A DNA stretch of 64,000 bases from positions 1,467,501 through 1,531,500 of the forward strand of contig JABMCL010002109.1 of assembly GCA_018857735.1 (NCBI GenBank). The letters are read 5' to 3'. Positions within the stretch are counted from its first letter, which is position 1; each line of letters opens with the position of its first letter. Under the pieces are notes generated by a model. The model was not told the origin of the DNA. It was given only the letters and a program-made list of their open reading frames with translations, and searched no databases. Positions 11,541 through 43,481 of this stretch are shown here, piece by piece. The DNA comes from Alviniconcha marisindica. Lineage: Eukaryota; Mollusca; Gastropoda; Provannidae. Position numbers and translations under genes: made by a program.

Positions 11541-12728
11541 TTAGTGTTCATTGCAATAAAAACAAAACTCGATTGCCTCACGTATTTTGCATACAAATTA
11601 CGTTCCACTTTACTCAGTGTCTCGTTTGCTTTTGCTGTTTGATTTGATTTGTAATTTTTTGTTTGCCATTCTGATGCCAGAGGAAGAACGTCAATTTCGT
11701 TTGAACCTAGCGTTTATGATATGATTATTTTTCTCTCAGAAGTACGGAAGGTGTGCGTGCGTGCTTGTGTGTAGGCGCGCACGTATGTGTTCGTGTGTGT
11801 ACGCCTGACAACCACCACTATTTTAAATCAGGGAAAAATGTATCAACGCACAGCCCTCATAGTGTTAACCTTCCGGCCAGTTATGTAGCTCATAGCATTG
11901 TGGGGAACAACTCAAGGTTTCTGTGTTGCTGGCATCATTTAAGAACTTCCCATGAAGATTTCAAGCTACATAGGCTAATTTTCGCTGTATGCCTGTTGTG
12001 TATGGTTTTCTTTTTCAATGAGACACTTACCTGTGAGCGGCCAGAGCGGCCGACAACTGGCCTATCTGTCCATTCGCCCAAGAGGTTCGCTGTGTTTACT
12101 GATATGTCGAGTGTAGTGAATGTATCGTGTTGCCCTGTTGTATACGAATTTTGAGGCCAAAGAACAAAACAAAACCTCTCAAACACTGAGTACAGAAGAA
12201 GATGAAAATCAAAGATTGTGCTGTTTTAGGTATGAGCTCACTAAGATTGGAAAGGAATTGGATTCTTTGATTTAAAGCGAAAACGTAGATTCAGTGTGCG
12301 GCTTCTTTCGGATGTGTAAATAGAGCATTTGAAAAGCGAACAGATGAAAATGTTTTACCTGCAGTTGGTTCACTCGACAGTGTCCAACAGCGGTTTTAGC
12401 TTTCTTACAGTAAGACATGATAATGGGGCACCTCTGTTGGTTTTTTGGGTTTTGTTTTGGGTTTTTTAATGTATGAGCATAGCAAATGTAAGCCTACGAA
12501 CAATATAGCGTGTGTTTGCTTGAATGTTTTGTATCAAACATCAGGGCCCGATGTATGAGGAGCAAATCCCCAACGATGACGTCACTGGAAAAAGAAATTG
12601 GCATTGGCATGTGTGAAGCGCTTGTAGGACTAACCGACCGACCTAATCGCGTTTAAAGTTACAGACTCTTACCTTTAAGTAGCCTACACGCCGTATTAAA
12701 AAGAAAATGACGAGGTAATAACCAAGGA
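11541..12728. other. Intergenic, no gene recognised
   Basis: Open frames of 80-130 codons occur on both strands (11753-12154 +, 11935-12186 -) but overlap each other and resemble nothing known. Confidence 0.4.
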
Positions 12729-13080
12729 GACATTTTAAACGCCATTTTGGGCCACAAATATCATCAGAATCACTCAGACAGGGTCATATTTAGCGAATGA
12801 AGCCAACATTTGCAACAGAAGTGACTTTGATTACTGTCCGTAAATGGGTGAGTCCTCAGTACACGATCGATTGTTTTGCCGACATCAGCACTCGGGAAGC
12901 GTGCACGGTTACTCAGAAACTAGATCTAGATCAAATGTCTGAAAGGAACATACGCACACTGAAAGACACAAATATCACAAAACTCACTTTTTGTTGCATA
13001 TTTTGGGTTTATTCGCTTCATATGACCCAGACTGGATGATTCTGATGATGTTTGCGACCTAAAACGGCGGGTAAAATGTC
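12729..13080. mobile_element. Foldback / MITE-like element with ~105-bp inverted arms
   Basis: The left arm (12729 to about 12835) begins gacattttaaacgccatttt and continues through atcatcagaatcactcagac and gggtcatatttagcgaatga. The right arm (about 12970-13080) is its imperfect reverse complement: cgcttcatatgacccag, gattctgatgatg, aaaacggcgggtaaaatgtc. The loop is about 135 bp and has no coding capacity. Terminal target-site duplications are not clear, so the class is open. Confidence 0.75.
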
Positions 13081-13975
13081 CCAGGTGAATTTCTGACCGC
13101 CTCCTTAGATACTACCAAATGGCAGCTCTGATGCTGCCGTTACCGACAGAGGCTACCACTGAGGAGAAAACGAACACTTGTACGGACCGATGCTATCACC
13201 GTACCATTGAAGACCACAATTCATGCATCAAGACACACCATAAGCAACACAGACGTTGAAGAGGACACAGGAAAATTTCGAATGGAAAGGAGTCATTGGG
13301 TCACTGACATCTGCGTCAATGTAAGCAAACTTATTGAACTTTGCACTTGAAACTGACACAGCTGTGTCGCGCGGTGTCCAGCCAGTTTCGAATTTACGGC
13401 GTCACGTACGTTGCATTGTTGGTAAAACAAGGGACTTTTCCGATCTAAAAATAAACACAAGCCAACACCTGTTGAGGCAATCGACGACTCGTGCATGTGG
13501 AAGAAGAGCCAGACTTATGCAATCTTTAGCAAATGGGCATTAGGGGTTATCCGCCTTTAGCTTTATTTGCTCAGCATACATACGGGCCCAGATCTTACTG
13601 CTAGCTGAGACTATACTTACTTAACTCGCCTACCTTTCTCTTAAAGGAACTCGCCTTCTCAAAAATTGGCTTTGACCAACACGCCTCCTAGAACAAATCA
13701 GAACAAAGAACCTAACCTCAAAGGATTTTGTTTTAAAATGCTTCGTTTATTTTATTTTAAATTTACTACAAACCGACTTTCGTTGGCAGCTATTAGCGTG
13801 CCTCTTGCTGTTCGAAACCATGGACTTACATAATATACTAGTATATATCGGCCCATGATCAAAACAACGTCAAGTGTTCTAGTTTGTCTGTTGCACGAAC
13901 CGCCTGTAACGGCATGATGTCGGGCACGAGAGGTCTGTGCGGCTTGCGTTACCCGAGGACCAGGGGTTGCCACTA
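13081..13975. other. Intergenic, nothing recognised
   Basis: Mixed-composition sequence with no protein-like open frame, RNA motif or array that I can support. Confidence 0.4.
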
Positions 13976-14165
13976 GGCTGGCGCCCGTCCCTAATAAGCC
14001 TTATGGTTTCTGTGGACGTTAAACACGATGTTTACCACTAGGCCATCAGAGCTCAGGAGCTGTGTGAAAGTCGAGGTGGACGTCCTCTGGGCTCTCCGAC
14101 CCTAATAGTCCGTACGGTCTCTGTGGACGTAAAGCAACACTGAACTTGAACACTAGGCCAGCTGT
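13976..14165. repeat. Two tandem copies of a dispersed tail repeat
   Basis: The motif cctaataagccttatggttt then ctgtggacgttaaacac (13990-14027) recurs diverged at 14100-14135 as cctaatagtccgtacggtct. The same motif occurs at about 22914-22965 and 23208-23255. I associate it with 3' tails of molluscan SINE-like elements; no complete element is visible here. Confidence 0.6.
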
Positions 14166-14289
14166 GACATTGGGGTTTTCTGCAGTCAGTCGCGTTAATC
14201 TCCTATGACGAAAGTCGATTGCTAGCAATATACTAGTAATAATTATGGTCAGCAGAGAATTTTTAGACCAGAATCTTTGATTGCAATCA

Positions 14290-14655
14290 AAGGACATTAA
14301 GCAAAATGGAAACAAACTGACTTGTTGTTGTTGTTGTTGTTTGTTTGTTTTTGTTTGCTTATTTGTGTGTTGTTGTTGTTGTTGTGTTGTTGTTTTTTGG
14401 TTGTTTTGTTGTTGTTGTGTTGTTGTTTTTTGGTTGTTTTGTTGTTGTTTTTAGCTCTTCTACCTTTAGGAAATAGTTAGCCCAGTTATAACCGTACTGG
14501 TTGACTTGGCGTTAAAAAAAAGTTACCTTACCTGAGGTGACTCAGTCATTGACAGGGCGTTAAGAATTGATTGCTAACTAGCAGACCAGGTTGTCCCTAA
14601 TATGCTCCGTTTAGCATCTGAGGACATTAAGCAAAATGGAAACAAACTGACTAAC
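14290..14655. repeat. Direct duplication of ~31 bp around TTG repeats
   Basis: ggacattaagcaaaatggaa then acaaactgact occurs at 14292-14322 and again at 14624-14654. Between the copies lie TTG/TTTG repeats (14323-14452), in which a ~36-bp block with ttgttgttttttggttgttt is itself duplicated. Confidence 0.85.
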
Positions 14656-14934
14656 CTGTTTGGGGAAAGAGCGGCCTTGCTGGAGAAAAATGACGTGTTT
14701 TTGAGAAGGTTTGTTCCTTTAAGCCAGATGCCGCTGCATCAGCGGGGCGTGATGTATCAAAGGTTTGATCACTTAGGTTTGATCATTTAGGGAAGATCTG
14801 AGTCAACATTGTGGTGAAGGGGTCACATTGATAAGTGTGTGTTGCTGATGTAGTGTGAGGTCACAACCGTAATATGATCCAAACAAAGAGAAAAAGAAAC
14901 AGCTCAGTGTTTTTGTGCTCTTTCTTTGTGTGTG

Positions 14935-14935
<1 letters not shown>

Positions 14936-15013
<78 letters not shown>

Positions 15014-15141
15014 TGCGTGAGTGCATGCGTGTGTGCGGCGCGCTTGTGTGTGGTGTGTTTACGCGCGCGCGCGCGCGTGTTGTTGTGTGTGTGTGTGTGT
15101 GTGTGTGTGCGGCCACGGTGTGTGTCAGTGTGTGTGTGTGC

Positions 15142-15172
<31 letters not shown>
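14936..15172. repeat. Compound GT/CG microsatellite
   Basis: GT runs at 14936-15010, 15083-15110 and 15120-15172, with an alternating CG stretch near 15062-15078 (acgcgcgcgcgcgcgcg). Both GT and CG alternation can favour Z-DNA. Confidence 0.95.
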
Positions 15173-15960
15173 TTTGTTTTCAACCCCCCACCCCACCCCA
15201 ACCCCTCCCCACAACGGTGGTCGAGTCAAACCCGCGGCTGCTTTAGCCAGTACTGCATATCAAAACAGAAGGGAAGCAACAGACAAGGGAATTAATTAGC
15301 GCTCGAATGACGTCACACTAACACAACAACAAAGACCTGAGTCGCCCACAGTAACTCACCCGGCATGCGAGTAAATGGACTCTAGCAAACTCAGATTCGA
15401 CCGGGAGAGTACAAGGTACATAACTCTTCCGGAGGTACACAAGGGAAGCGATCTGGAATGCAGCTGAGACATTTTGCATAAAAGCAGTTGCTTCCCTTGC
15501 TTTGAAATTATGATACTGCATCTAAATGTTTAGTTTTGTTGTTGTTGTTGTTTTTTGGGGGGGTCTTTCACCCCTTCTTTTCTTTCTTTCTTTTCTTTTC
15601 TCCTTTTCTCTCTTTTAATTTATACTGACTTACAGTGACATGGGAGACGGCAGGTAGAGACCGCTGCCGGCTCATGTGACCAAAGTGACGAAATAGATTA
15701 TTACCTTCACGCTTCCACATGTCATCATCGCCCCCTCCCCCTCCTCCTGTACTCATTATGTGCATCAGACATGATACCCCCCCCCGTCCCCCCCTCCCCA
15801 AGAAAAGAAAAATGGGGTCAACTGATATGTCATCAGGAAGCTCAGCGGTTGGTTTTTAAAGTTTCTACGTTTTATGTATTTTCATGTCACAGGTACCGAC
15901 TGGCCTGAGACTGACACTGAAAACCGACATAAACCTAATATAACTGAGTTGTAATAATAG
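15173..15960. other. Intergenic, no gene seen
   Basis: C-rich (15183-15212) and pyrimidine-rich (15570-15617, 15729-15800) stretches; nothing protein-like on either strand. Confidence 0.4.
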
Positions 15961-16701
<741 letters not shown>

Positions 16702-16705
<4 letters not shown>

Positions 16706-17239
16706 GCGCAGCCGTTTCCCCCAATTGTTTTCTTCTTCTCGGAGGGGGAGGAGGGTAACATGTCTGATGCCTGTCACTGAAGGGATTGCGTGGACTCCGT
16801 AGGTCATGTTATCTACAGGAATATACGTAGCGGCGTTTCAGTCATGGGCTCAAAAATGTTGGCCACTCCCTGGCCGCTTGTGCGAGTGTATCACTGATAA
16901 AGTGGAGTGGTCTCACTGATCTTGATTTATTTATTTATTTATTTACTTTAAAGAATAATAATAACTGATCAGTGGTGTGGGATAGGTCCACAGACACTGA
17001 ATGATATTATTCAATGTCTGTGTATAGGTCCAGTTGCACAGGCTTCTTCTTCTGCTGGAGTTACGTCCCTTGAAAGAAAGTTCTCCGGAAATCTTTTCTG
17101 ACGCAAGCGCAAACGGGCATTTCTTATGTATCACACGTGCGGGGGGCATCACTCGTTCGTAGTTTAAATCGTCCGTATTTCAAAATTTGTGAGATTGTAT
17201 TTGTTTCGAAAAGATCTTCGCGTACTTGTTCTCAGCAAA
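16702..17239 (+). promoter_or_regulatory. Upstream region and 5' UTR of HSPA9
   Basis: The transcription start is not determinable. agaaagttct (17075-17084) fits two inverted heat-shock-element pentamers (nGAAnnTTCn), followed by a less regular ggaaatcttttc. A third correctly spaced pentamer is missing, so heat inducibility is only a possibility. No TATA box is evident. Confidence 0.3.
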
Positions 17240-38201
<20,962 letters not shown>

Positions 38202-39700
38202 GTCATCACCATGGAAACTGGCTTAGTTTGGTAGGGACTTGGTCATCAGCAGTGTTAACTAATTTTGATCTGAGATTACCACAGCAAGTACCAGCAAATT
38301 TGCAAGGAACATTCAGGTTTGACAGACTTGGGTTTGTAGTAGGAGGGAGAAAAAAAGTATGTGTTGTTTTTGGACAGACTTTAATGATTGTACTATTTCA
38401 GACTTTTTAAACAGAAGTAAAGTTTGGAGGTAAAACATGCATATGGCATGTATTTGTTCCAAGTCTAAATTACAAAATTGCCAGCTACTCCTTTGAAAGG
38501 GCCAGTGTTCAACTTTATAAAGTGTTAAGCCGACTGTTGTAGATGAAGTTGAGTTACTATTAGTATGATTGCATGACTTACAAGACGGCACACACCTCAT
38601 TTGTGCAGTTGTGGCAATGGACTGCATCAGGGAACATTTCCAGAAGCATTTGTGTGTAGGTCCAGTTGTGATCCTTTCTTAATCTCTTGTACTGACGCAA
38701 CTGCTACAGTCTGTTACAGCTGCCAGCTACTGTAGACCTGCGTGAACGTCTGTGTTTATGAAAATTCCTGTACAGTATGATTGGTTGAGATGTTGCATGT
38801 GTTTTTTGTGCTCTTGATTGTCAACATTTAATGTCCATGTTAGTTTTAGCTTGTTGATTTACTTTCAATGGGAAATGTGTCAGTTAGTTCCCAAACCTTT
38901 GTCTCTATATATATATATAGATTGATGGGAGTTTCATGTTCAGGTTGGTAACTTTTATTGGGACAAAACACATGCACAACATAACACAGGACATACACAC
39001 AGGCATGCATGCACATATACGGCCACACACAGTCACACTAATGAAAGCATTGCTTGAAGATGCACACAGGTGTACTTTTCATTGGCATTTCCAAGTCAGG
39101 TGAACAGCTTTTATGTGGCTCTTGGTGGAGTCTTCTGAAAGAACTGTGACAGGTCAGGAGGTACACTGTGATAAAATGCATTAAAAATATTAACATATTG
39201 GTTAGTGTTTTCTGTGAGAAAAGATTTCTGAAAAGGACATGGTTTCCTTGCCAAGTTTTGTTATGAATGGTATGAATGAGTTGAGCATTGTGTATATAAA
39301 ACATTTCAGTGTCATTACAGGGGCATGAAAGAAAGCATGAAGTCACACAAACTGTGTCAAAAAGACTATTGAAAGATTAATCCAGAAACTTTAACAGCTT
39401 TTTGCTGTGCATAACGTGTGCATTTACTTTGTACCTCTGATGATCTGTTCATATTAAAGTGTGTGTGTGTGTGTGTGTGTGTGTTGCTGTAATACATTTC
39501 GCATTCATCACACCATATTAGATTTTGTTCAACTGTCAGGTTATTAGCACAGATGAGAGTATTTATCATTTGGCATGGTGCGTATTGCCTGCATCAGTGC
39601 TGTTTCACTGTGTAGGAACGAGTTGAAAGCATAGTTGTTTGCAGAATGGGAGCCTTGTCATTCATATTCAACGCAGAAAATAAAATTTCAAAATCTTGTG
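38202..39700 (+). other. Probable 3' UTR of HSPA9
   Basis: No open frame of interest. Short TA (38908-38920) and GT (39461-39484) tracts. Ends shortly after the AATAAA at 39679; extent inferred from that signal alone. Confidence 0.5.
39679..39684 (+). terminator. Candidate poly(A) signal of HSPA9
   Basis: AATAAA followed within about 20-35 bases by T/GT-rich sequence (cttgtgtcatctttgtttta). It is the first canonical signal after the stop codon that I found. Confidence 0.55.
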
Positions 39701-40390
39701 TCATCTTTGTTTTATTTGACAGTATGTTTACTCGCATGGGGGGAGGGGAGGGGGATGTTTGCAGAGTAATTTCCAGTTTATGAAGCGCATCTTATTTTTG
39801 GGCAAGCACTCTCTACAAGTGTCCTTGGTCAAAAATCTAATTCCACCACATGCAGAAGACTGGACAATATGCCATACAGGGTTGTATGCCCTGTGGGTCC
39901 ACGTAATACAGATGACCAATTTAAACACAGTAACCTGCATTACATTTTCACATAGTAAAAATAGGAAACTTTCTAATCTAATGAAACGCACCAACATGAG
40001 CAGCAAGATGTGATGGAACCATGTATAACCTGGAAATTACTGTGCTATACCATGTGATGTCAACTTCTACAACAATTTGTACAAGTTCCCAAATTAACTA
40101 AACAGACAACAAATGGCACAATGATTATTTTTACAAGTGTGATCCATACAGTGGGCAGAGACTTAACTAAATAAGGGGACAAATATTGAAACTGATGAAG
40201 TGAAGTACTTTTGACAGTTCCACTGTATGTTCATTCTCAGCTCAGTGAATATTTAAACTTTGCGATGCACTTGAAACATGCCCAAACACCTTTCAGGATC
40301 TGTCAAAGCTTAAAAAATAAATATTAAAAAATGCTGTAGTTCATTCCCTCTTTAATCTATACACAGCACAGTACAACAAATACATAAGAG
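39701..40390. other. Region between convergent gene ends, nothing recognised
   Basis: No protein-like frame or array. Confidence 0.4.
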
Positions 40391-40698
40391 GCTAACAAGA
40401 TGTTCAGATACCACACTAGTAGTAATCAGTATGCTGCACTAAATGCAAGCACAATAACATTCACGAGGCTCACAAGATGTTCAGATACCACACTAGTAGT
40501 AATCAGTATGCTGCACTAAATGCAAGCACTATAACATTCATGAGGCTCACAAGATGTTCCGATACCACACTAGTAGTAATCAGTATGCTGCACTAAATGC
40601 AAGCACTATAACATTCATGAGGCTCACAAGATGTTCCGATACCACACTAGTAGTAATCAGTATGCTGCACTAAATGCAAGCACTATAACATTCTTACA
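40391..40698. repeat. Tandem array, 77-bp unit, four copies
   Basis: Copies begin at 40391, 40468, 40545 and 40622 with gct-acaagatgttc. They are nearly identical (differences such as cagatac/cgatac, aca/act), indicating recent expansion. Confidence 0.97.
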
Positions 40699-40717
40699 TT
40701 CATGTGCTAGAACAGCT

Positions 40718-40723
40718 TTTATT
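40718..40723 (-). terminator. Candidate poly(A) signal of the GPAT gene (distal)
   Basis: TTTATT on the given strand, so AATAAA on the minus strand, about 2.7 kb beyond the GPAT stop codon. Confidence 0.3.
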
Positions 40724-40851
40724 CTGCCTGTGGATTCAAACTGACTTTACAATCAACAGTTCTGGGTTGTCGGGTTTACTTTACACAGAATGAGTACTTT
40801 GTCACATCACTGAAATGAAAACGTGCAGTGCCTTTCCTTTCCACTTATAAA

Positions 40852-40857
40852 TTTATT
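40852..40857 (-). terminator. Candidate poly(A) signal of the GPAT gene (proximal)
   Basis: Minus-strand AATAAA, the first canonical one I found downstream of the GPAT stop; about 2.5 kb away. Confidence 0.35.
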
Positions 40858-42005
40858 ATATATACATATTCACAGAAGCAGTCAATCTCGATATTGCAGT
40901 TGTAATCCCATTGATCAAAACGAAAAATAAAACAACAACATTAAATGGCAAGCACTGCAGTGGTACAGCACAGACTTGTTCCACCCCAGAATAAGCTTGA
41001 CTGTAAAAATGGGGACAACTTCATTTGTTGTCAAGACTGTCCTAAGTTTCCACTCAAGCTAAAGTTGGCCATTTTTCAAGTACCTGTGCACATAAGCTGA
41101 AGAAAAGAAAGGGAAAAAAACAGAAGCCTAATCTGTACATCTGCTGATCCACTGAATTCCCAGCAATAATACGTGGATACATTCCATCTTGATACACGTC
41201 TTTGGCCCAGTTTAAACAGAAGAGATCATCATACTGTGAAGACTCAACACCATGATTGCCACATACTTTTTTTGTGATTCCATACATCCTAATGATTCCA
41301 TACAGTCCAGACAAAGCACCTACATAAAATACGTGGTATACTAAGTCGAGAGGAGTAACTTGCTCCACCAGCCCACATTCACAACAGAGGATTCCTGAAG
41401 ATAACCTTCAGGCACAGCCACTGGCAGTAAGTAGTGTTGCTTCAAATGTTCTTTTCAACAGATGCGTTCAGGCACTGGTCAGACAAAAACAGTTAACTTT
41501 CTGTCGTATGATCTGATCTCCTGACCTTAAAATGGGGAACAGTTGCCATCTCAGTCAACAATAGATATGCCATCACACCCACCTTAAGGTGATCATACTT
41601 ACGGCATGCGCTAATTCAAAGTTTGAATTGGCGGCTCATGACACAATGCTCATCACTAAGACTCATTTTTTGTGTGAAATCACAAGCAAAATTTGTGCAC
41701 ACAGATTCTGATTAAACAATCTGTCCCTAAAATACGCATGAAATAACATACATACATGCATCATGTGTTTCCAATATAACTTTACAAGCCAACACTTTAA
41801 GTTACACCGGCATGCATACTGACTGCAGTGCTAAATCTGGGGCTCTGAACTCAACAAAGCAAGAAAAGAAAAACTATAATGTATACAATAAGACCAGCAC
41901 ATGCATGATGCATATGGAATATGAATGACCTCTAACAATTCAGGTAAACTATGGTAGTCATTGAACAAAACTAGTAAGCAACCAGAATATTATTACTGTA
42001 ATTGT
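40858..42005 (-). other. Probable GPAT 3' UTR / flank, nothing recognised
   Basis: No convincing coding or repeat structure. Confidence 0.4.
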
Positions 42006-42708
42006 GGGACTATAAGGCGCTGCTTGCTTTCTCAACTTTGACCCCTGTTGTTTACATTCTGTTGTCTGTCGATCTGTGTACGCTAGGCTTCTCTTAAAGT
42101 TGTCTGTTGTTGATCTCGGGATTTTTCAACACCCTGCCAAAGACCAGACGGATGGCACACACGGCGCAATTCAAACGTGGTGCGATCAAACTTGGAGATG
42201 AAATTGGCAACAGGAAAGCAGCACAGGAACTTGGTGTCAATGGTGAGAAAGTGGAGAGAGCAGAGAGTCCCTTTCAAAACACAACCACCGCTGTGTTGGA
42301 TGAGGCACTACTGTCACTGTTTGTGTCTGATTCAGAAGACGAAGAATGCTCCAGTTTCTCAACGGATTCTGACAATGAGTAGGCAGCTCTCGTGGATGGT
42401 TGTAGCTACCTGAACTTTCCTTCTCACTGTTTCCTTTTCCTGTTTGACTTATTATTTCACGATTTTGCCTTGTTCTGTTTTTTCATCATTGTCAGTGTAA
42501 TGAATGTTTGCATTTCATGTTTTCTGTTTCTTCATCATTGTCAATGTAATGAATGTTTACATTTTGTGTTTCGATCATTCGATCCTATTTTCCAATTTTT
42601 GCGCACCTTATATATGCTTGTGCAGCCTATTTAAGGCTTTTTCTTTATCGTTATTAAAAATTGGGGGAGGGGGGGGGGGCCTTTCAGAAAGAAGCGCCTT
42701 ATAGTCCC
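42006..42708 (+). mobile_element. Internally deleted pogo/Tigger-like DNA transposon
   Basis: Perfect 16-bp terminal inverted repeats, gggactataaggcgct at 42006-42021 and its complement at 42693-42708. On the + strand from about 42152, MAHTAQFKRGAIKLGDEIGN then RKAAQELGVN reads like the helix-turn-helix start of pogo/CENP-B-type transposases. After a frame change (VRKWREQ in the next frame) it passes into an acidic tail, LLSLFVSDSEDEE, and a stop at 42380. The DDE catalytic domain is absent. TA target-site duplication is not clean. The element lies in the GPAT 3' flank, opposite to that gene. Confidence 0.75.
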
Positions 42709-43393
42709 AAAAGTATGGTGCTACTTACTCAACAGTACACTTAAGCAGAACAGTGTAAACTCTGCACCTCGCCAACTGATTACCCACCCTCACAGACCTC
42801 TGGTGCAAAGCTACACCTCTTGAAACGTTCTCTCTCTCACACAAAGCACACAGACACTTAAACCTAATAATTTCATATCAACAGAATGGCACCAAGTTCT
42901 GCAGCAGAAGAGACGTTAACACCATTAGTAGACAGTTTGCAGCAACACCCCGTGACTTTACTACAACGCAACTCGCAGCCACAGGCAGCTAAACAAAAAG
43001 ATCATACCCCCAGTCACAGGGCGGCAGAAAAACAACATAAATCCTTGACTCACAACTTTCAATGCCCAGGGGTGACTACAGAAGTCACCAACGGTTGCTA
43101 CAAACCACCTGTCACCCACTTCTACTGAACACGACTTCCTCGGTCCATCACATTTTGCGTAACTTGAATGTCAACCACGGGTGTCAACAACATGTAATGC
43201 CGGTTTCCATCGAGGCTGAAGGTGAAGTGTATTCACCCGCGGGGACTCGCTCTGCCTGCCTTGTCAACAGAATGCCCATAGTTCACTGGCAGCTGGCAGC
43301 ACACAAGCTGTTCAGTTGGGTTTTTTGTTTGTTTGTGTGTGTGTGTGTGTGTGTGTTTTGTTTACTGTGGTGCAACTGCCCACATGTGATCAG
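42709..43393 (-). other. Probable proximal 3' UTR of GPAT
   Basis: Immediately downstream (minus strand) of the stop codon. Contains a short GT run at 43335-43356. An 80-codon + frame at 42886-43128 is unsupported. Confidence 0.45.
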
Positions 43394-43481
43394 CTAGTCT
43401 GTTTTCAGCATGTTGCTGTACTGTTCCTGCGGTTTCTGTTTCCATGACTCTTTAGCACGCGTCCTCTTCAGCTGACCATCC
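43394..43481 (-). CDS. GPAT4: GPAT exon 15: C-terminus and stop
   Basis: Acceptor cttggcag. Completes a split Trp, then DGQLKRTRAKESWKQK and EQYSNMLKTD, TAG at 43396-43394. Corresponds to the human WDGGLKRE region. Confidence 0.93.

Noticed and set aside
42886..43128. 80-codon + frame opposite the GPAT 3' UTR
   Set aside because: No recognisable domain; length within chance expectation.
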